64,000 nt of DNA from Pyrococcus sp. NA2 (GCF_000211475.1 NC_015474.1:1240001-1304000), one strand, 5' to 3'. Shown: positions 18,065-28,205, counted from the stretch's first letter. The notes: generated by a model from the sequence alone, not told the origin. Translations and numbers: made by a program.

Positions 18065-19083
18065 ATGTCCTCGTCAGTTATCTCCTCCTCATAACCTCTT
18101 GAACCGTCAAGGGTTTCAATTCTGAACATGTAACTCTTGTACCAGTTGTACTCAGGCAACTTCTTGATTGGAATTAATCTCCATGCCCTTGTTTCCTGGA
18201 CATAGCCCCAGTTAACGTACTCATTGAAGTTTCTTATTATGTCGGTTATCACGACGTTGAACTCGTTTATCAGTAACCTCTGTATCTCCCTCCACTTGTT
18301 TAATGAACTCTCTCTTCTAGTTATTCCAAAGTATCCGGCACATCTTGGGCCCTTTAAGGTGGCTATTCCCCTTCCAACGAAGGCCCTTATTGCTTTTATC
18401 GTTTCGGGTGGATCGGTAATGAATGTGTCAAACTTGTGAAGGGCATACTCTGGGAGTGGTTTTCTTAGATCGAACGTGAATATTTCTATGTCACTGTACC
18501 CGATTTCATCGGCAACCTTCTCTATGAACTTTATCAACCTCTCATCTATGTCGAGAACGGCTATCCTCTTTGGAAGGCCTGAGAGCATTAGGGCTACGCT
18601 CGTGAGGTCATCGTCACCAAGAACGAATATCTCCTTGTTCTCTATGTCTCCTCTGGTATGCATAAGTATTACTCTAGCGACGGTTGTCTCTGGGGTTACA
18701 TATCCCTGATCGAACTCATGAACTGGTTCTGGCCTTCCCTTAACTATCTCTCTGAACTGCTCAAGTAAATCTGCAAAGGCTTGCAAATCTACAGTTTTGC
18801 CCTGACAGTGGGGGCATGTATAGTCATATCTTTTTCCAATTCCATATTCGGCAACTAAACTCTCTCCTTTTTCTGTCAACTTGACTCCTTCTCCAAACTC
18901 AACATATCCAAGCTCATGAAGAGCTTCAAGTATTGAAACCACAAGTGGAAGTGGCTCTTCACTTAAATCGACAATTCTCCATATGTCATTACTTGCTAAG
19001 ATTGCTGAAAGAACATTCTCTACGCTTCTCTCATACACCGGTATCTTTGTCTTAGCCTTAACCCTCTCCACGATCTCTTTCAT
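18034..19083 (-). CDS. bpsA: N4-bis(aminopropyl)spermidine synthase
   Basis: Branched-chain polyamine synthase that adds aminopropyl groups from decarboxylated SAM to spermidine, giving polyamines important for growth at extreme temperature. The 349-residue protein has an N-terminal winged-helix-like region, a CPHCQGKT segment, the nucleotide/substrate motif VLGDDDLTSVALMLSG near residue 155, and a C-terminal acidic tail. It matches the Thermococcus enzyme in order of motifs. The ATG follows GGAGGTGATTTGAG. Methylthioadenosine released by it can be recycled through MtnA, also in this window. Confidence 0.85.
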   Translation of the reverse strand: MKEIVERVKAKTKIPVYERSVENVLSAILASNDIWRIVDLSEEPLPLVVSILEALHELGYVEFGEGVKLTEKGESLVAEYGIGKRYDYTCPHCQGKTVDLQAFADLLEQFREIVKGRPEPVHEFDQGYVTPETTVARVILMHTRGDIENKEIFVLGDDDLTSVALMLSGLPKRIAVLDIDERLIKFIEKVADEIGYSDIEIFTFDLRKPLPEYALHKFDTFITDPPETIKAIRAFVGRGIATLKGPRCAGYFGITRRESSLNKWREIQRLLINEFNVVITDIIRNFNEYVNWGYVQETRAWRLIPIKKLPEYNWYKSYMFRIETLDGSRGYEEEITDEDIYNDEEASTT

Positions 19084-19203
19084 CTCAAATCACCTCCAGA
19101 AGTGTTCTTTTTTACACTCAATTTTACTCCCTTTTAAAGATTTCTAAAGGCTAAGCAAAACTTATTTAGCTTTTAAATTAAGGATAAAGTGGTGGTGAAG
19201 ATA

Positions 19204-19794
19204 ATGGATAGGAAGCGTGGTGCCTACCCCGAATACACGATTGAAGATGTTCTGGCAGTGATTCTTCTTCTCAAGACACCTTTGGGAAGGAAACAGCTTG
19301 CCGAAAAGCTGGAACTTGGGGAAGGTACCGTTAGAACATTGCTTCGTAAGCTCTCCATAGCTGGTATTATAACGTCTAGACAAAGAGGACACTTCTTAAC
19401 TAAACTTGGAAATGAAGTTAGAGAAAAGTTGCTTGAGCTCTTCTCAGAACCAATTGGTCTCTCAATAGATGGATATCCGGCCATCGCGCTCGTTATTAGA
19501 AACCCTCCAGAATTTAAATCAATAGAATTAAGGGATGAAGCGATAAGATTTGAGGCAAGGGGGGCAATGATACTTATCGTTAAGAACGGAGAGATAGTAT
19601 TTCCAGAAGATTTAAGGCCCTTAAAAGAGATGTATCCTGAGGTTGTTAGGAAGATTTACGATTACGATGAGGGCGATGCGATTGTAATAACATGGGCTGA
19701 AACACCTCCAAAGGCATTTAAGAGTGCTCTTCATGTGGCTTATGTTCTCAAAAAGGATGAAATTCCTGAGGAGTTATTGGAGGTGGTTAGGTGA
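19204..19794 (+). CDS. Winged-helix protein of the DUF4443 type
   Basis: Predicted DNA-binding protein. An N-terminal helix-turn-helix (about residues 12-60: LLLKTPLGRKQLAEKLELGEGTVRTLLRKL) is followed by a ligand-like domain of about 130 residues containing EGDAIVITWAETP. The frame opens at GTG 19189, but ATG 19204 has GGTGGTG six bases upstream and is the likely start. Its stop overlaps the pyrF GTG start, so it is translationally coupled to pyrF and may sense a nucleotide or regulate this operon. That role is inference. Confidence 0.75.
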   Translation: MDRKRGAYPEYTIEDVLAVILLLKTPLGRKQLAEKLELGEGTVRTLLRKLSIAGIITSRQRGHFLTKLGNEVREKLLELFSEPIGLSIDGYPAIALVIRNPPEFKSIELRDEAIRFEARGAMILIVKNGEIVFPEDLRPLKEMYPEVVRKIYDYDEGDAIVITWAETPPKAFKSALHVAYVLKKDEIPEELLEVVR

Positions 19795-20417
19795 TTATCC
19801 TCGCTCTTGACGTTTATGAGGAGGATAAAGCGTTGAACATAGCTAAGGAGGTAGAGGATTATGTATCAATGATAAAGGTTAACTGGCCCCTAATTCTTGG
19901 TAGTGGTCTTGGGATTATAGGGAAGCTTAAGGAAGAGACAGGACTTAAGATAATAGCCGATTTAAAACTTGCTGACATCCCAAATACTAATAAGCTAATC
20001 GCAAAGAAGGTGTTTGAGGCTGGCGCAGATTACATAATAGTTCATCCTTTCGTTGGTAAGGATAGTGTTAATGCCGTAAAGGAACTCGGTGAGATAATAA
20101 TGGTCGTCGAAATGAGTCATCCTGGAGCTCTCGAGTTCATAAATCCCTTAACGGACAAGTTCATTGAAATGGCAAATCAGATTAAACCTTTTGGGGTAAT
20201 AGCCCCAGGTACGAGGCCTGAGAGGATTAGGTACATAAGGGAGAGGCTCAATGACTCCATAAAAATCTTGGCCCCAGGAATTGGAGCTCAGGGGGGAAAG
20301 GCAAGAGATGCTATAGAGGCAGGTGCCGATTACATTATCGTTGGGAGGGCAATCTACAATGCTGAAAACCCAAAGGAAGTTGCAAGAAGGATTTACAACG
20401 AAGTGGGAGGGATATGA
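19791..20417 (+). CDS. pyrF: Orotidine 5'-phosphate decarboxylase
   Basis: Decarboxylates OMP to UMP, the last step of de novo UMP synthesis. The 208-residue TIM-barrel protein has the catalytic DLKLADIPNT (Lys-Asp pair near residue 58-62), ALDVYEE at the N-terminus and APGIGAQGGKARDAI phosphate-binding loop near the C-terminus. It starts with GTG overlapping the stop of the DUF4443 gene and is followed without a gap by a PUA-domain gene. Family assignment is firm. Confidence 0.95.
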   Translation: MIILALDVYEEDKALNIAKEVEDYVSMIKVNWPLILGSGLGIIGKLKEETGLKIIADLKLADIPNTNKLIAKKVFEAGADYIIVHPFVGKDSVNAVKELGEIIMVVEMSHPGALEFINPLTDKFIEMANQIKPFGVIAPGTRPERIRYIRERLNDSIKILAPGIGAQGGKARDAIEAGADYIIVGRAIYNAENPKEVARRIYNEVGGI

Positions 20418-20936
20418 ATGGAGCTTAGAGTAAAACATCCTCTTAGCAAGAAAGAGATAAAGGAGATCATAGGGCAACTTTCCCAAATGTTTGGGGAGGA
20501 AATAGCGAAGAAAATGATTAACAAGAAAGATGATGTTAAGGTTGCAGAATTTGATAAGACAACAGAGATAATACTGGTAAACGATAAGCCAATGTTCATT
20601 AGAAGAAAGGATCTCATATTCCCACTTGTCATTGCCCTCTATAATATCTCCGACGAGGAGGACTTGAGGAAGTGGCCTAGAAGGGTTGTCGTTGATGAAG
20701 GTGCAGTACCTCACATTCTAAACGGGGCTGATGTCATGGCTCCAGGAATCGTTGATGCTGATGAGAACATAAAAGAAGGAGATTTCGTATTCGTGGTAGA
20801 GGAGAACTATGGGAGGCCAATCGCAATAGGCATAGCTCTTATGAATGGAAAATCAATGAAAGAAAGAGACAGGGGGAAGGCCGTTAAGGTAATTCATCAT
20901 GCGAGGGATAAAATATGGGAAGTAACCGCAAGGTGA
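20418..20936 (+). CDS. PUA-domain RNA-binding protein (MCT-1/Tma20-like)
   Basis: A 172-residue protein with an N-terminal DUF1947-like domain (about 1-75) and a C-terminal PUA domain (about 80-160: [23 protein letters not shown] and [10 protein letters not shown]). The layout matches archaeal relatives of MCT-1/Tma20, translation-associated RNA-binding proteins. The ATG directly follows the pyrF stop with GGGAGGGAT upstream. The end overlaps ribL by 22 bp. Molecular target unknown. Confidence 0.8.
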   Translation: MELRVKHPLSKKEIKEIIGQLSQMFGEEIAKKMINKKDDVKVAEFDKTTEIILVNDKPMFIRRKDLIFPLVIALYNISDEEDLRKWPRRVVVDEGAVPHILNGADVMAPGIVDADENIKEGDFVFVVEENYGRPIAIGIALMNGKSMKERDRGKAVKVIHHARDKIWEVTAR

Positions 20937-21361
20937 GGGTGGTTGTTGGTGGAGTTTTTGACATAATTCATGTTGGCCACATTCATTTTTTGAAGATGGC
21001 AAAGGAACTTGGAGATGAGCTGATAGTTATAGTTGCTCACGATGAAACTGTCAAGAAAAGAAAGGGAAGACCGCCAATAAATCCTGCAGAGGATAGGGCA
21101 GAAGTCTTAAGAGCGATAAGATATGTTGACGACGTCGTCATTGGTGAACCCGGTGAGATAAGTTTAGAGTTGATAAAAAAGCTTAAACCTGATGTAATAG
21201 CGTTGGGTCCAGATCAGGACTTTGACTGTAGAAGGTTGAAGGAGATGTTAAAGAAAGAGGGGCTGGATGTTGAGGTCATAAGGTTGCCATATCTCTACAA
21301 GGAGGATAGGGCGAAGACAAGTAAAATAATAAGAAGGATAATTGAAATATTTTGTGACTAG
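20915..21361 (+). CDS. ribL: Archaeal FAD synthase (nucleotidyltransferase)
   Basis: Cytidylyltransferase-fold enzyme expected to transfer AMP to FMN, making FAD. The 148-residue protein has [23 protein letters not shown] (HxGH motif near residues 19-22) and KTSKIIRRI near the C-terminus, the equivalent of the ISSTxIR motif. FAD synthase RibL and glycerol-3-phosphate cytidylyltransferase look alike; the archaeal 148-residue form with two near-C-terminal variable Cys fits RibL. It overlaps the PUA gene and ends 4 bp into the convergent GNAT gene. Confidence 0.8.
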   Translation: MGSNRKVRVVVGGVFDIIHVGHIHFLKMAKELGDELIVIVAHDETVKKRKGRPPINPAEDRAEVLRAIRYVDDVVIGEPGEISLELIKKLKPDVIALGPDQDFDCRRLKEMLKKEGLDVEVIRLPYLYKEDRAKTSKIIRRIIEIFCD

Positions 21362-21897
21362 CCTTCTAAGATTACAAATTCCTTGTACCTCATGACTTCC
21401 CTGAATCCTCTCTTTATGTAATATTCATAGGCTCTAAGGTTGGGAAATGTGATCACATAAGGTTTCTTTCCTAGGGCTCTTAGCCTATTCCTTGCAAAAC
21501 TGAGTAATTTTGAACCTATTCCTCTCCCCTGGAAATCAGGATGAACAATGAAAAATTCTATTAACCCAGTTTTCTCGTTGGCAAGTTCCTCCGGGATCCA
21601 CCATATTCCCTTTTTCCCTAGATTCCTGTAAACAAGGGCTACCGTGCCAAGAATCTTTTCCCTCTCTCTCGCTATGTATAATTCATCGAACTCTTTAGTC
21701 AGCCGGAACTCTAGAAAGGGCTCGTATACTTTCCTGAATCCTTCGAAATCATTTGGTTCTGGTTTTTTCTCTACCCATTCAAGAGCGGGATAGCCTCCCT
21801 TGGTTGCTTTATAGACTTCGGACACCAGCTTTAACAGATTATCCTTTAGTTTAAGTGGTTCCTTAACGAGTTCTATCTCCAAGTCCACCTCTGACAC
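21358..21897 (-). CDS. GNAT-family N-acetyltransferase
   Basis: A 179-residue acetyltransferase. The acetyl-CoA site is [28 protein letters not shown] (about residues 115-142), followed by a typical [19 protein letters not shown]-terminus. Substrate cannot be read. Start codon is GTG at 21897; GTG or TTG codons a few positions later are possible. It faces ribL at its 3' end and follows the M42 peptidase gene on the same strand by 30 bp. Confidence 0.8.
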   Translation of the reverse strand: MSEVDLEIELVKEPLKLKDNLLKLVSEVYKATKGGYPALEWVEKKPEPNDFEGFRKVYEPFLEFRLTKEFDELYIAREREKILGTVALVYRNLGKKGIWWIPEELANEKTGLIEFFIVHPDFQGRGIGSKLLSFARNRLRALGKKPYVITFPNLRAYEYYIKRGFREVMRYKEFVILEG

Positions 21898-21926
21898 CTT
21901 TTATGGATTGTGCCTTAAGAGCTTTC

Positions 21927-22937
21927 TTAGAACCTTTCCTCTATGTAAGCCCTAATCAAGTCCTTAGTAGCCAAAAGGCCTTTCACATGGGTTCTCTCCA
22001 TTCCATGGCTGGCATGAACTCCTGGGCCTATTAGAGCCACTCTGAAGTCCCATCCGGCCCTCAATGCCGCTGATCCATCGGAGCCATAGTATGGGAACAC
22101 ATCAACAACGTATGGGATGTTTCTCTCCTCAGCTATCTCTATGAGCCTTGTCGTCATCTCATAATCATAAGGCCCAGTCGTGTCTTTTGCAGCTATTGAA
22201 ACTTTAGTTTCCTTTCCAGATACCCCTTCTCCAACTACTCCCATATCAACAACAAGTAACTCCTTAGTGCTCTTTGGATATCCTGCTGAGCCCCCATGTC
22301 CAACTTCCTCATATGGTGAGAAGAAGAACGCTATTGGCAACTTATCCAATTCATCCTTTAGGTCTATTATCAAATCAAGGAGCACTGCAACACTAGCCTT
22401 GTCATCTAGGAAGTGGGCCTTGATGAAGCCATTCACGTACTCGAACTTTGGATCAAATGCTATGAAATCTCCCGGCCTTATGCCGAGCTTTTCAGTGTCC
22501 TCTTTTTTCTCAACGAGCTCATCAAGCCTTATATACATGTTTTCTTCCTTTCTTTCCTTCTTCCCTATTTCCCTGTTAACGTGAAGGCTTGGATTCTTCA
22601 TGAGTAGAGTTCCCCTGAACTTCTTTCCCTTCCTCGTTATTATCGTGCAGTACTCTCCTTCAAACGTTGGGAGAACTAATGCCCCTATGCTTGAGAACGC
22701 TAAATGGCCATCTGGAAGTATTTCCTTCACCATAGCTCCCAGAGTATCGACGTGGGCTATCATTACGAGCTCGGGCTCGGGGTGGTTTCCAGCTATTAGT
22801 GCACCTTTATTCGTGTAGTGAAACTTCACTCCATGCTCTTTCATAAAGTTTTCCAAATAGGCCATTATCTCCTTGGTGTATCCCGTAGGTGAGGGAATCT
22901 CTAGTATCTCCTTTAATATCTTAACGATTCTCTCCAT
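21927..22937 (-). CDS. M42-family metallo-aminopeptidase
   Basis: Cytosolic peptidase of the M42/TET group, probably forming large dodecameric shells that degrade peptides. Metal and catalytic motifs visible are AHVDTLGAMV, HFLDDKASVAVL, the catalytic EEVGHGGSAG and GPGVHASHGMERTH. I choose ATG 22937 with GGTGAT upstream; the frame extends six codons further to 22955. Specificity among TET paralogues is not assignable. A divergent Mut7-C gene starts about 50 bp away. Confidence 0.88.
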   Translation of the reverse strand: MERIVKILKEILEIPSPTGYTKEIMAYLENFMKEHGVKFHYTNKGALIAGNHPEPELVMIAHVDTLGAMVKEILPDGHLAFSSIGALVLPTFEGEYCTIITRKGKKFRGTLLMKNPSLHVNREIGKKERKEENMYIRLDELVEKKEDTEKLGIRPGDFIAFDPKFEYVNGFIKAHFLDDKASVAVLLDLIIDLKDELDKLPIAFFFSPYEEVGHGGSAGYPKSTKELLVVDMGVVGEGVSGKETKVSIAAKDTTGPYDYEMTTRLIEIAEERNIPYVVDVFPYYGSDGSAALRAGWDFRVALIGPGVHASHGMERTHVKGLLATKDLIRAYIEERF

Positions 22938-22989
22938 GCTATCACCGTTGGACAAAACGTTTATCGGCTAATAAAATCTATTGGTCTTG

Positions 22990-23457
22990 ATGAAGTTCAT
23001 AGCCGATATGATGCTTGGAAGGCTCGCTAGGTGGTTGAGGCTTTATGGATATGACACCGTGTATGGGATTAACGATGACGATGAGATACTTAATATTGCG
23101 AGGAAAGAGAATAGGGTCATTCTGAGCAGAGATCTTGAACTCGTGAGGAGGGCAAGGAAACTTGGCATTGAAGCGATATTCATAAAATCTAACTCCCTGG
23201 AAGAACAAGTGTCTCAACTGATGCACCTTGGAGTTAGCTTTGATGAATTGTTCCCCGAGAATGCTAGGTGTCCTAAGTGTAACGGCAGGATAATTAGGGT
23301 TGACAAGGAGCATGTGAAGGGAAAGGTTCCTGAAGCCGTTTACAATGCGTACGAGGAATTCTATGTGTGTACAAACTGTGGTCAAATATACTGGCCCGGA
23401 AGACAATGGAGAGAGATGTTGAAGATGGATAAGAAGTTTAAAACTAACAGACCCTAG
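22990..23457 (+). CDS. Mut7-C RNase domain protein (DUF82)
   Basis: A 155-residue protein with a PIN-like Mut7-C domain: MKFIADMMLGRLARWLRLYGYD at the start, acidic SRDLELVRRARKLG, then a zinc ribbon with CPKC and CTNC near residues 97-135 and WPGRQWREM. The family is predicted to be an RNase. ATG 22990 is chosen because the frame's TTG at 22981 has no ribosome site; the gene may be leaderless after a TATA-like TAATAAAAT. Its 3' end overlaps the convergent hypE end by 14 bp. Confidence 0.8.
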   Translation: MKFIADMMLGRLARWLRLYGYDTVYGINDDDEILNIARKENRVILSRDLELVRRARKLGIEAIFIKSNSLEEQVSQLMHLGVSFDELFPENARCPKCNGRIIRVDKEHVKGKVPEAVYNAYEEFYVCTNCGQIYWPGRQWREMLKMDKKFKTNRP

Positions 23458-24454
23458 GCACTGGATCTCCAATTGGAGGTTCTAAAAATCTTTTTCCCCC
23501 GATTCCTGTTTCCAATATAACTCTCCCTGGATACTCCTTTATAACTTCTCCAATTATCGCGGCATCCTTTCCTTTTTCCGTTTTCTTCATGGCCTCAAGG
23601 GCATCCTCAGCGTACTCCTTATCGACTATCATTATTACCTTACCTTCGTTTGCAACTTCATATGGACTTATGCCGAGCATTTCTCCAGCAGCTTTCACCT
23701 CAGGCTTCACTGGGATATCACTTTCCCTAACAATGATGCCAACATTAGCTTTCCTGGCGATCTCATTCAATGCATTGCTCAATCCTCCTCTCGTTGGATC
23801 CTTCATTGCGTGTATATTCTCCCACCCTATCTCATCAGCAACAGCTTTTACAACATCCCAGATTGGAGAGACATCGCTTTTTAGTTCTGTTTCAAATGTT
23901 ATGCCCTCACGGTGGCTCATTAGGGCTATGCCATGATCACCAATCGTTCCACTTACCAAAACAACATCGCCAATCTTTGCTCCAGAATCACTTATTGGCC
24001 TCTCGGCGATTCCTATTCCGGCAGTGATGACGAATATCTCAATGTTATCTTCAACGACTTTTGTATCTCCAGTGATTATTGGAACTGGAACTTCCTTTGC
24101 CGTTTCATCCATTGACCTTATTACCCTCTCAAGATCGTCACTATCAAATCCCTCTCCTATAATTAATGAGCTCGCTAAGGCTAGAGGTCTTGCTCCCATC
24201 ACCGCTAAATCGTTTACCGTCCCACTAACAGCCAACCTTCCGATATCTCCCCCAGGGAAAAATATCGGCTTAATTGTATGCCCATCTATTGTAAATACGA
24301 GATGTCGATCTCCCAGAGGTATCGTTGCACCATCGTCTAAGGCCTCAAGCCCAATGCCTCCAGCGGATGTTAAAGTTAGATTTTTGAGAATAACATCTTT
24401 TATTAATTCCGCCATTAACTCCCCGCCAGCCCCATGTTCGAGTCTTATCTTCAT
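23444..24454 (-). CDS. hypE: Hydrogenase maturation protein HypE
   Basis: Carries out ATP-dependent dehydration of the carbamoylated C-terminal cysteine to a thiocyanate, supplying cyanide ligands to the NiFe hydrogenase centre together with HypF. The 336-residue PurM-like protein has HGAGGELMAEL near the start, DGATIPLGDRHLVFTIDGH, GDTKVVED, and ends in the diagnostic PRVC with the terminal cysteine. The ATG follows GGGGGAGGAAAT. Soluble and membrane hydrogenases are typical of Pyrococcus. Confidence 0.95.
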   Translation of the reverse strand: MKIRLEHGAGGELMAELIKDVILKNLTLTSAGGIGLEALDDGATIPLGDRHLVFTIDGHTIKPIFFPGGDIGRLAVSGTVNDLAVMGARPLALASSLIIGEGFDSDDLERVIRSMDETAKEVPVPIITGDTKVVEDNIEIFVITAGIGIAERPISDSGAKIGDVVLVSGTIGDHGIALMSHREGITFETELKSDVSPIWDVVKAVADEIGWENIHAMKDPTRGGLSNALNEIARKANVGIIVRESDIPVKPEVKAAGEMLGISPYEVANEGKVIMIVDKEYAEDALEAMKKTEKGKDAAIIGEVIKEYPGRVILETGIGGKRFLEPPIGDPVPRVC

Positions 24455-24573
24455 ATTTCCTCCCCCATTCTAAGAGGATCTTTAGGGAATTAAAAATCCA
24501 CCGGGCTTTCTTTAAAAGTTTTTTCGAGAATGTTTATTAATGCATGCAAAAAATTCCTCTAGAGGGGTAAGCA

Positions 24574-25239
24574 ATGAGATTTGAGGAGCTTGATGAGAAG
24601 GTGAAAAAGGTCTACGCGAAAGTGAGAACATTGGATGACTTCTACTGGTACATTGATGATGATCGAATAATTGGCATTCATAAGAAGAGCGGAATGAGAG
24701 TAAGAATAAGGATAGTGGGAAGCAAAGAAGAGGCGGACAAATTGGCCAGGGAAAAGGAAGTTGGGATAGATGTAATAGTTGTTCCTGGTAAGGGAACCTT
24801 CTATGTCAACAATGGCGCATTTATAATGTCACTTAAATATGTAAGACCAACAATCCAGGACATATCTGATCACATAGTTTGGTCTGGATTCAAGGTTGTT
24901 GAGGAGAAGGGGAGGCTTAAGCAGGAGGACTTGTATGAGTACCTTGGTGGTAGGTTGATAGAGCACTTAAAACAGGGGCAAATAAACGGTAGAGATTACG
25001 TCTTCTGGCAGTTCTTTAAGTGCAAGCATTGCGATAAGTACGTGGACATAGACAACTTTGCAAGGCACATGAAGAAGCATGGGGAAGATGTTAAGGAGTG
25101 GGGTGAGGAGAAGTATGAGGTGTTCGAGATAAGCTTCGTTGATAAGAAGGTGTACAACAAGTTTGGTGAGGAGATACCCTTAGATAGATTCAGCGAAGAA
25201 GCTCAGGACTTCATAAAAGAAAGCTTTGAAGGTGAGTAA
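24574..25239 (+). CDS. TIP26-like (TBP-interacting) protein with zinc finger
   Basis: A 221-residue protein with a nuclease-like alpha/beta N-terminal half (about residues 20-130) and a C2H2-type finger CKHCDKYVDIDNFARHMKKH near residues 150-169. Size and layout recall the Thermococcus TBP-interacting protein TIP26, whose N-terminal part resembles Holliday junction resolvases. I recall this only from family knowledge, so the name is tentative. The ATG has AGGGG about 8 bp upstream. The alcohol dehydrogenase gene follows 2 bp later. Confidence 0.55.
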   Translation: MRFEELDEKVKKVYAKVRTLDDFYWYIDDDRIIGIHKKSGMRVRIRIVGSKEEADKLAREKEVGIDVIVVPGKGTFYVNNGAFIMSLKYVRPTIQDISDHIVWSGFKVVEEKGRLKQEDLYEYLGGRLIEHLKQGQINGRDYVFWQFFKCKHCDKYVDIDNFARHMKKHGEDVKEWGEEKYEVFEISFVDKKVYNKFGEEIPLDRFSEEAQDFIKESFEGE

Positions 25240-25241
25240 TC

Positions 25242-26369
25242 ATGAGATTTTTCCTTAGGACTACGATATTCTTTGGGAGAGGGTCAATGGGAGAAGTTAA
25301 GAAGCTTATATCAGAGGGAGAAAAAGTTTTAATATTTTCATCTAAATCGATGGAAAGACTTGGATTTCTTAAGGAACTAACAGGATACATAGAGGAAGCA
25401 GGAGGTTTATATGAGACCATCGTGGGCGTTCCTCCAGAACCTACCGTTGAAAATGTTGAGGAAGTCCTTCCAAAGGTTAGAGAATTTTCTCCAGATACAA
25501 TAATTGCCCTCGGGGGAGGTAGTGTTATAGACACCGCGAAGGCCGTTAAGGTCTTCTATGACGTTCCAGACTTGGACTTTGATAGCGTTGCAATATTCAG
25601 TAGGTTCAAAAAAGCCCAACCACTTCCAAAACTAAAGACGAGATTCATAGCAATTCCTTCAACCAGTGGAGCTGGGAGTGAGGTTTCAGCTGCAAGCGTG
25701 ATAAAGAAGGGGGATACAAAGTACACAATAGTTTCACCTGACCTCTGTCCACAGTATGCTATCCTTGATCCAAGGTTGCCAGAGAACATGCCTAGGGAAG
25801 TTGCCAGGAACTCTGGTATGGATGTTTTAGTTCACGCAATAGAGGCTTACGTTTCCAAGGCATCAACACCCTTCACGGATGCTTTGGCTGTTAAGTCGAT
25901 TAAGATTGTATTCTCCTACCTAGAGGATAGTTTAAGAGGAGATAGCGAGGCCAGAGAGAAGATACATTATGCAGCTACAATGGCTGGAATAGCCTTTCTA
26001 AATGCAAGACTCGGACTTGTTCATGCAATGAGCCACAAAGCTGCTTGGGTTGGCCCTCACGGGTTGGTGAATGCAATACTATTACCATACGTCATGGAGT
26101 TCAACATAACAAAGGCCAAAGAGAGATATGACCTCCTTGCAAAGGAGCTTGGGCTCTCAAATGCAATGGAACTCCTAAATAAAATCAAGGAATTCAACGA
26201 GAGGGTTGGCGTTCCGAAGCTAGCTGACATTGTTGATAGGGATGAGTTCATGAAAAAATTGGATGAGATGAGCAGGAAAGCCTATGAAGATCCATTGACT
26301 GCCTTTAATCCAGTTGAGCCGAGCGTGGAAGAAATTAAGAAGATCTATCTGAGGGCTCTCCATGGTTGA
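25242..26369 (+). CDS. Iron-containing alcohol dehydrogenase
   Basis: Group III NAD(P)-dependent dehydrogenase reducing aldehydes or oxidising alcohols in the cytoplasm. The 375-residue protein has the [11 protein letters not shown] nucleotide loop near residue 89 and the metal ligands in [36 protein letters not shown]. The ATG has GGTGAG upstream and follows the TIP26-like gene. The RNase III-like gene overlaps its end by 8 bp. Exact substrate unknown. Confidence 0.88.
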   Translation: MRFFLRTTIFFGRGSMGEVKKLISEGEKVLIFSSKSMERLGFLKELTGYIEEAGGLYETIVGVPPEPTVENVEEVLPKVREFSPDTIIALGGGSVIDTAKAVKVFYDVPDLDFDSVAIFSRFKKAQPLPKLKTRFIAIPSTSGAGSEVSAASVIKKGDTKYTIVSPDLCPQYAILDPRLPENMPREVARNSGMDVLVHAIEAYVSKASTPFTDALAVKSIKIVFSYLEDSLRGDSEAREKIHYAATMAGIAFLNARLGLVHAMSHKAAWVGPHGLVNAILLPYVMEFNITKAKERYDLLAKELGLSNAMELLNKIKEFNERVGVPKLADIVDRDEFMKKLDEMSRKAYEDPLTAFNPVEPSVEEIKKIYLRALHG

Positions 26370-26739
26370 TAAGGGACTTGCAAAGTTTGGCGATTCTCTA
26401 ATAAACTTCCTCTATTCCCTCGCATTGACCGAATACCTAGGCAGACCCACGGGCGATAGAGTTCCGAATGCATCCTTGGCAATTGCCCTCGATATCGCTG
26501 GTCTATCAAAGAATCTAAGGAGAATGGATAAGCATGCTAAAGGAGATTATGCGGAGGCTTTGATAGCTGAGGCTTGGCTTAAGGGTTTAATAACGGAAAG
26601 AGAGGCCATTGATATAATAAAGGCGAATCTTAGTGAGGATGTTTTAGATTTCTCTAAGAAGAAAGAGGCTATAGGAAAGGCCCTTGCCCCTCTCCTTAAG
26701 CTTGTCGCTGAGAGACTATCTACTTCCTCTCGAGCTTAA
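26362..26739 (+). CDS. Ribonuclease III-like small protein
   Basis: A 125-residue helical protein resembling the archaeal RNase III-like family (PF11469), which lacks a separate double-stranded RNA-binding domain. [21 protein letters not shown] near residues 8-28 and [15 protein letters not shown] near 58-72 correspond to the conserved acidic helices of the RNase III fold. It overlaps the end of adh by 8 bp. Its 3' end overlaps the convergent HTH-zinc ribbon gene by 20 bp. Activity is inferred. Confidence 0.7.
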   Translation: MVDKGLAKFGDSLINFLYSLALTEYLGRPTGDRVPNASLAIALDIAGLSKNLRRMDKHAKGDYAEALIAEAWLKGLITEREAIDIIKANLSEDVLDFSKKKEAIGKALAPLLKLVAERLSTSSRA

Positions 26740-27013
26740 ACCTTGGCTCTTCTATCCATTCACTCTTGCACCTGGGACATCTCGAGGGAATGTTTATCTC
26801 TGGCCTAAAGATGAAGCCACACTTCCTACACTGGGCTGGCCTTACAAGTAACACCATCCCTTCTCTCTTGGCTATTCTTGCTATAACCTTTAGATCTTCC
26901 AATATTATCTTCTTTGCCCCTTTCCCCCTTATATCTAGAATTCTGGCAAGTTCAGTGGGACTGTAGTCTCTCTCAAGAAGCAATTCAATAATTTTCTCTC
27001 TCCTTGATCCCAT
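26720..27013 (-). CDS. HTH plus zinc-ribbon transcriptional regulator
   Basis: A 97-residue protein starting [13 protein letters not shown]. The N-terminal winged helix ([25 protein letters not shown]) is followed by a zinc ribbon with CRKC and CPRC near residues 62-82. The layout fits the archaeal COG3357-type predicted regulators. ATG 27013 is preferred over an upstream start at 27037, which would add a hydrophobic stub. It shares a narrow divergent promoter with the DUF763 gene. Confidence 0.75.
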   Translation of the reverse strand: MGSRREKIIELLLERDYSPTELARILDIRGKGAKKIILEDLKVIARIAKREGMVLLVRPAQCRKCGFIFRPEINIPSRCPRCKSEWIEEPRFKLERK

Positions 27014-27062
27014 GTTAACCAAATTTAAGGTAATCAATTTAAAGTTGTGGGTTTAAGATTGA

Positions 27063-28205
27063 ATGATGAGAACAGGCATTGCGGAGTTACCCTTGCATAC
27101 GGGCAAGGTGCCTCCATGGTTAGCTCAAAGGATGAGAAAGCTAGCGAGGTTAGTGCTCAAAATACTCGTTGAGGAGTATGGTACCAAGGGAACCCTGGAG
27201 AGGCTGGCTGATCCAATATGGTTTCAAGCCTTTAATAACCTAATTGGGATGGATTGGGATTCATCGGGAAGCACAACCGTGACTACGGGGATAATAAAGG
27301 AGGCTCTTAGTGATCTCAATCTCGGAATAGGTGTAGCGGGTGGAAAGGGTAAGCTAAGTAGAAAAACTCCAGAAGAGATACGAATAATCTCCGAAAAGTT
27401 TGATTTAGATCATGGAAGATATGTGGAAGCTTCCAGACTCGTTGCAAAGGTCGATAATGTTGCCCTTCAAGCCGGATATCAGCTTTACCATCACACCTTT
27501 TTCCTCGATGAAGAGGGAAACTGGGCAGTTATACAACAGGGCATGAACATTGAGAGAAAAGTTGCCAGAAGATATCACTGGTTCAATGCAGATCTAGACA
27601 AGCTTATAGATCCTCACTCAGGAATATCCGGGATAAGGGAAAACTTTGCCTTAAACACAATAGATAGAGGCACTGAGGAGTTTCAGAAGACAATAATCGA
27701 GCTTTCTCAGGAGGGAAAGAGAGTTGCCAGGGACTTAAAGCTTGCAGAATCAATTGCCAAAGGCTATGCAGTATTCTACAAGCCTAGAGATGTTAACGTT
27801 AAGGAAATCGTTAAGAGGTATGAGAGCTTGGGGAAGATAGAGCTAAACCTCAAAGCCCTTGAATTTGTTAAGGAGCTTTCGATAAGTGATTACAGGACCT
27901 TCCTCTTGGTAAAGGGAATAGGACCCAGCACACTTAGGGCCCTCTCCCTCGTTGCAGAGCTAGTTTATGATGTTAAGCCCAGCTGGAGGGATCCAGTGAC
28001 ACATCCCCCAGATCCTTTCAAGTTTGCCTATGCTGTTGGAGGTAAGGATAGGGTTCCCTTTAGAATTGAAAAGGGAACCTACGACGATTTGATAAACTTT
28101 CTCCAGAGATTAAGTGAAAGTGGAAATAGGGAGGTTCTTAAAGTTATAAAGAGGATAAGTGAGAAGTGGAACTTTCCAGAAGATGAAAAGGTGCCAACAT
28201 TTTAA
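27063..28205 (+). CDS. DUF763 protein
   Basis: A 380-residue protein of the widespread thermophile family DUF763. The start (RTGIAELPLHTGKVPPWLA) and the middle HTFFLDEEGNWAVIQQGMN are typical. Later it has an HhH-like LLVKGIGPSTLRALSLVAEL near residue 283, suggesting nucleic-acid binding, and WRDPVTHPPDPFKFAYAVGGKDRVPF. Function is not established. The gene is probably leaderless: an AATTTAAAG box lies about 25 bp before the tandem ATGATG. Its 3' end overlaps the LigB-like gene. Confidence 0.8.
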   Translation: MMRTGIAELPLHTGKVPPWLAQRMRKLARLVLKILVEEYGTKGTLERLADPIWFQAFNNLIGMDWDSSGSTTVTTGIIKEALSDLNLGIGVAGGKGKLSRKTPEEIRIISEKFDLDHGRYVEASRLVAKVDNVALQAGYQLYHHTFFLDEEGNWAVIQQGMNIERKVARRYHWFNADLDKLIDPHSGISGIRENFALNTIDRGTEEFQKTIIELSQEGKRVARDLKLAESIAKGYAVFYKPRDVNVKEIVKRYESLGKIELNLKALEFVKELSISDYRTFLLVKGIGPSTLRALSLVAELVYDVKPSWRDPVTHPPDPFKFAYAVGGKDRVPFRIEKGTYDDLINFLQRLSESGNREVLKVIKRISEKWNFPEDEKVPTF